Assembly: GCA_043812055.1 (NCBI GenBank)
Contig: JBDRMN010000070.1
Location: 1 to 14,872 of the forward strand
Direction: 5' to 3'
Length of the DNA: 14,872 nucleotides
Source of the DNA: JBDRMN01 sp043812055
Lineage (GTDB): Bacteria; Patescibacteriota; Gracilibacteria; JAHISY01
The notes under the pieces: generated by a model
Told to the model about the DNA's origin: nothing
The model's input: the letters and a program-made list of their open reading frames with translations, nothing else
Database searches by the model: none
Position numbers and translations under genes: made by a program
Shown here: positions 12,247 through 14,872 of the stretch, one piece after another
How positions within the stretch are numbered: the stretch's first letter is position 1
How the letters are laid out: each line of letters begins with the position of its first letter

Positions 12247-14616
12247 GTGGTAATCCGCCGTACTCGTCGCCGTAGGACAAGCTCTCGTCGTCGTTACATG
12301 ACTGTCCCGACACGACGGCGTCCAACGTTCTTGAAGAAATTGTTTGCTTCGACGGGGAAGACGGAGCTGAAACTGGAAGTGGCGTCGCGGGTAATGCGGG
12401 ATATCTGGGCGGTGATCTATATCACGCTGGGGGTACTCACTTACCTTTCCCTCAGCGGGGGTATCGGCTGGCTCGGGGAGGCCTGGCGGGAAGGTTTCGA
12501 AGGCTTGTTTGGAATCGGGATCAATTTCGTGCCCGCGATATTTTTCGTTGTCGGAGTTATCATGCTCACTTCCACCACAATCTTGTTTAACTTCACGCGA
12601 GTCTTTGGCATTTCAATGTTTATCGCGGTTTCACTGGGAATCGTCCATCTCTCGGCTCTGCAAGGGGAGATGCTGTCGCACGCCTCGGAATACGGAGGGC
12701 TGACGGGTTTTGTCGCTTCGGTTTTCTTCCGGGCGGCGTTTGCGGATCTCGGGGCACAGATTATCCTCTTCGCGCTTTTTCTGATTTCAATCTTGCTCAC
12801 GCTCGGAATTTCCTTCCGGGATATCGCGAAATTCGTTTGGGAACTTTTTAACGGCAAAAGGATTCCCAAAAGTACAGAAAATGGAGATCTGAAAATTCGG
12901 GACTTTACGCAAGAGGTTTCAGGGAACAGGGAACCCCTCGACTCCGCTCGGGGCAGGCAGGGAACAGGAGAAAAAAGTTCTGACCAGAAAGGTAAGCCAG
13001 CGGAATTTAGAATTAACCGGCCGGGAACTGTGAAACTGGCGAGTGATTTCAAACCCCAGAAGTCGCGGGTGAGTGATGCCGACTGGACACCGCCCTCGCT
13101 AGATCTCCTCGATGAAGCGGAGAAATCGGCAACTGTTGACGAGATTTTGCTGCGCCAAAAGGCGGAAACGATTCGCCTGAAGCTTTCGCAGTTTGGCATT
13201 CAGGTCACGATGCACGATGTGAACGTTGGTCCGACGGTAATGCAGTACACGCTCAAACCGCACGAGGGTGTGAAGCTCAGCAAAATTATTGGTCTGAAGC
13301 ACGACCTGGCGTTGGCACTGGCAGCGCGCTCAATTCGTATCGAAGCGCCGATCCCGGGGAAGAGCTTGGTCGGCATCGAGATTCCCAACGAGAAACGCAC
13401 ACTCGTACGGCTCAAAGAACTTTTGCTATCCGACACTTTCGCGAAGATTAAATCCAATTTGCGTTTAGTCCTCGGGCGGGATGTCTCGGGAGCCGCGCGG
13501 ATCACCGATCTGGTGGATATGCCGCACTTATTGATTGCCGGAGCGACAGGATCTGGTAAGTCAGTCGGGATCAATACTTTCCTGCTTTCGCTGATTTACC
13601 AGAATTCGCCGAATGATTTGCGTCTGATCCTCGTCGATCCGAAGCGTGTCGAGCTTGTTTCTTACAACGGCATTCCGCACCTCCTCACTCCCGTAATCAA
13701 TGATCCGGACAAGACGATCGCGGCACTCAAGTGGGCGGTAAGTGAGATGACGCGGCGTTATCTGGATCTTGCCAAAATGAAAGTGCGCAACATTCGCGAG
13801 TACAACGATAAAATCCAGCCCCAAGGGCACCCTGCAGGGCCAGAGAAGATGCCCTATATCGTGATCGTCATTGACGAGCTGGCGGATCTCATGATGGTGG
13901 CGCAGAAGGAAGTGGAAGGGGCGATCATGCGACTGGCACAGATGGCCCGCGCGGTCGGCATTCACCTGATCCTGGCGACGCAGCGACCTTCGGTGAATGT
14001 GATTACCGGCGTGATCAAAGCCAATATCCCGACTCGCCTTTCTTTCGAGGTGACGAGCGGGGTGGATAGTAAGACGATCCTCGATAGTATCGGTGCGGAA
14101 GATTTGCTGGGGCAAGGAGATATGCTCTTCATCCCGCCGGGGGAAAGTAAACCGGTCCGGATCCAGGGTTCTTTCATCTCTACCACGGAAGTGCGCAAAG
14201 TTACCAACGCAATCAAGCTCGACATTGAAGAAAAGCCGGAGTACAACGAAGACGTTACGGATGCCCAAAAAACCGCGAATGTGAAATTGCCAGGCGTGAA
14301 GCTGGTGGGTGAAAGCAGTGGGGGTGGCGATGATGAGGAAATTATCCGGCAGGCAGTGCGGGTGGTCGTCGAAACTGGTCGCGCTTCAGCCTCATTACTC
14401 CAAAGAAGACTTTCACTCGGCTATGCCCGCGCCGCGCGTATCATCGACCTCATGGAGGAACGCGGCTTCGTCGGGCCGGCGGCGGGAGCCAAAGCACGCG
14501 AGATTTTGATTACAGCAGAAAAATTAGCAGAGTTGGAAGGTGACGCTAATTCCGCAGCCACGACAAAAACCAAAACGACATTGGATTCGATGGAGCGAGG
14601 GAGAGGGGAGCGATGA
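12247..14616 (+). CDS. ftsK: DNA translocase FtsK
   Basis: This 789-residue membrane-anchored, ATP-driven pump moves chromosomal DNA through the closing septum. Residues 1-30 are strongly basic (RRTRRRRTSSRRR). About four membrane helices lie at 50-185, followed by a short variable linker (about 195-285), much shorter than in E. coli FtsK. The motor follows: alpha domain from about 295, Walker A GATGSGKS (432-439), Walker B VIVIDE (539-544), ATQRPSVNVITG and the conserved SKTILD...GAEDLLGQGDML segment. The winged-helix gamma domain, which reads oriented DNA sites, is at about 690-765 (LLQRRLSLGYARAARIID). All motor motifs are intact. GTG at 12247 is chosen because the basic N-terminus is open and typical; the ATG at 12298 (residue 18) is the alternative. 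A palindromic repeat has been absorbed into the linker (residues about 226-241). Confidence 0.95.
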   Translation: MVIRRTRRRRTSSRRRYMTVPTRRRPTFLKKLFASTGKTELKLEVASRVMRDIWAVIYITLGVLTYLSLSGGIGWLGEAWREGFEGLFGIGINFVPAIFFVVGVIMLTSTTILFNFTRVFGISMFIAVSLGIVHLSALQGEMLSHASEYGGLTGFVASVFFRAAFADLGAQIILFALFLISILLTLGISFRDIAKFVWELFNGKRIPKSTENGDLKIRDFTQEVSGNREPLDSARGRQGTGEKSSDQKGKPAEFRINRPGTVKLASDFKPQKSRVSDADWTPPSLDLLDEAEKSATVDEILLRQKAETIRLKLSQFGIQVTMHDVNVGPTVMQYTLKPHEGVKLSKIIGLKHDLALALAARSIRIEAPIPGKSLVGIEIPNEKRTLVRLKELLLSDTFAKIKSNLRLVLGRDVSGAARITDLVDMPHLLIAGATGSGKSVGINTFLLSLIYQNSPNDLRLILVDPKRVELVSYNGIPHLLTPVINDPDKTIAALKWAVSEMTRRYLDLAKMKVRNIREYNDKIQPQGHPAGPEKMPYIVIVIDELADLMMVAQKEVEGAIMRLAQMARAVGIHLILATQRPSVNVITGVIKANIPTRLSFEVTSGVDSKTILDSIGAEDLLGQGDMLFIPPGESKPVRIQGSFISTTEVRKVTNAIKLDIEEKPEYNEDVTDAQKTANVKLPGVKLVGESSGGGDDEEIIRQAVRVVVETGRASASLLQRRLSLGYARAARIIDLMEERGFVGPAAGAKAREILITAEKLAELEGDANSAATTKTKTTLDSMERGRGER
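12921..12968 (+). repeat. Palindrome-like repeat inserted in the ftsK linker
   Basis: CCCCTCGACTCCGCTCGGGG (12934-12953) is bracketed by direct repeats AGGGAACAGG at 12921-12930 and 12959-12968. Similar CTCGACTCCGCTCGG words are, from memory, dispersed repeats in many uncultured bacterial genomes. It is translated in frame as NREPLDSARGRQGTG in the variable linker, where an insertion would be tolerated. Confidence 0.5.
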
Positions 14617-14628
14617 ATTTTAAAAAAT

Positions 14629-14671
14629 CGGCAAGAACTCCCTGCGCTCTTGGCGCAGGGATGAATTGCCG
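14629..14671 (+). mobile_element. Left-end hairpin of an IS200/IS605-type element
   Basis: An inner 8-base stem, CCCTGCGC (14640-14647) with GCGCAGGG (14653-14660), has a 5-base loop. It is enclosed by an outer 6-base stem, CGGCAA (14629-14634) with TTGCCG (14666-14671), with internal loops of 5 bases on each side. Y1 transposases recognise such subterminal hairpins rather than inverted repeats. It starts 12 bases after the ftsK stop, so the element sits directly behind ftsK. The lack of a T run argues against a simple terminator. Confidence 0.6.
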
Positions 14672-14695
14672 GCGGAACCAGCTAGAATAAAGTCA

Positions 14696-14872
14696 ATGGT
14701 TAATCTAGAGACAGACATCTGGTACTGGTATCACAACGTTTCCGAAGCCTACTACCATATTCAAATCACGGTGAAGTACAGAAAAGCCCTGCTGAATCCC
14801 ACAGTCGAAAGCACAATCCTTAATTCCCTAAAAGGCTTCAAAGAGAGATATGCTATTGAAATCACCTATGTT
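14696..14872 (+). CDS. tnpA: IS200/IS605-type Y1 transposase, 5' part (cut by window edge)
   Basis: The first 59 residues of a small transposase are present. SEAYYHIQITVKYRK matches the opening strand of Y1 (TnpA) proteins, in which a tyrosine nucleophile joins to DNA ends of single-stranded transposon intermediates. The HUH motif and catalytic Tyr would lie downstream of the window. A TAGAAT box at 14683-14688 ends 7 bases before the ATG, again a near-leaderless layout. The hairpin upstream supports the assignment. It could also be a domesticated relative of the repeat-associated transposase type. The frame is open to the last base. Confidence 0.8.
   Translation, partial: MVNLETDIWYWYHNVSEAYYHIQITVKYRKALLNPTVESTILNSLKGFKERYAIEITYV

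Noticed and set aside
12441..13199. Minus-strand reading frame of 252 codons opposite the N-terminal half of ftsK
   Set aside because: It is antisense to the membrane and linker part of FtsK, with a Ser/Arg/Pro-rich shadow composition and no recognisable motif.
13561..14268. Long minus-strand reading frame of 235 codons opposite ftsK
   Set aside because: It lies wholly antisense to the motor domain of FtsK, whose motifs are intact. The His/Arg/Asp-rich translation is typical of an antisense shadow.
14629..14671. Rho-independent terminator of ftsK
   Set aside because: The stem is strong but has no T run on the 3' side, and it sits just before a Y1 transposase start, so an IS end hairpin is the better reading.

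Overview
The window looks like a chromosomal segment of an uncultured bacterium, most likely a member of the Candidate Phyla Radiation (Patescibacteria). This placement is inference. It rests on several near-leaderless gene starts with almost no Shine-Dalgarno sequences, AT-rich low-complexity repeats of AATTGAAA/AGAAATT type between genes, small palindromic repeats (one inside a coding region), a four-helix FtsK and an IS200-like transposase. TGA is used as a stop and tryptophan is TGG, so the code looks standard. No rRNA, tRNA or CRISPR array was recognised.

Left edge (1-240): the last 44 codons of a DDE/integrase-core transposase, then its presumed IS end and a promoter.

Region 241-6461 is the most unusual part. 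It is a locus of unrecognised exported proteins built by tandem duplication. The unit appears to be: gene for an exported protein (+), convergent gene for a trypsin-like serine protease lipoprotein (-), and gene for a multi-pass membrane acyltransferase-like protein (+). Copy A (241-2173) has a lipoprotein gene, only the last ~24 codons of the protease gene, and acyltransferase 1. Copy B (2166-6461) has two paralogous exported proteins (one lipoprotein-like, one with a twin-arginine-like signal), an intact protease with its full catalytic triad, and acyltransferase 2. A 30-residue module forms the C-terminus of both copy-B exported proteins and recurs at the N-terminus of the first, where the stop codon of acyltransferase 1 lies inside it. 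This marks a recombination junction.

Region 6462-11114 is metabolic: a flavodoxin-fold protein with a cysteine cluster of the iron-sulfur flavoprotein type (-), divergent from a FadN-type 3-hydroxyacyl-CoA dehydrogenase/enoyl-CoA hydratase fusion (+), then a 3-ketoacyl-CoA thiolase (+). The last two supply three steps of fatty-acid beta-oxidation. A 250-bp AT-rich repeat with a GC-rich core able to form a pseudoknot or alternative hairpins sits between them.

Region 11115-14872: a small membrane-anchored protein of unknown function (-), a 327-bp intergenic region packed with repeats, the DNA translocase FtsK (+), and a 5' fragment of an IS200/IS605-type Y1 transposase preceded by its hairpin, cut by the window edge.
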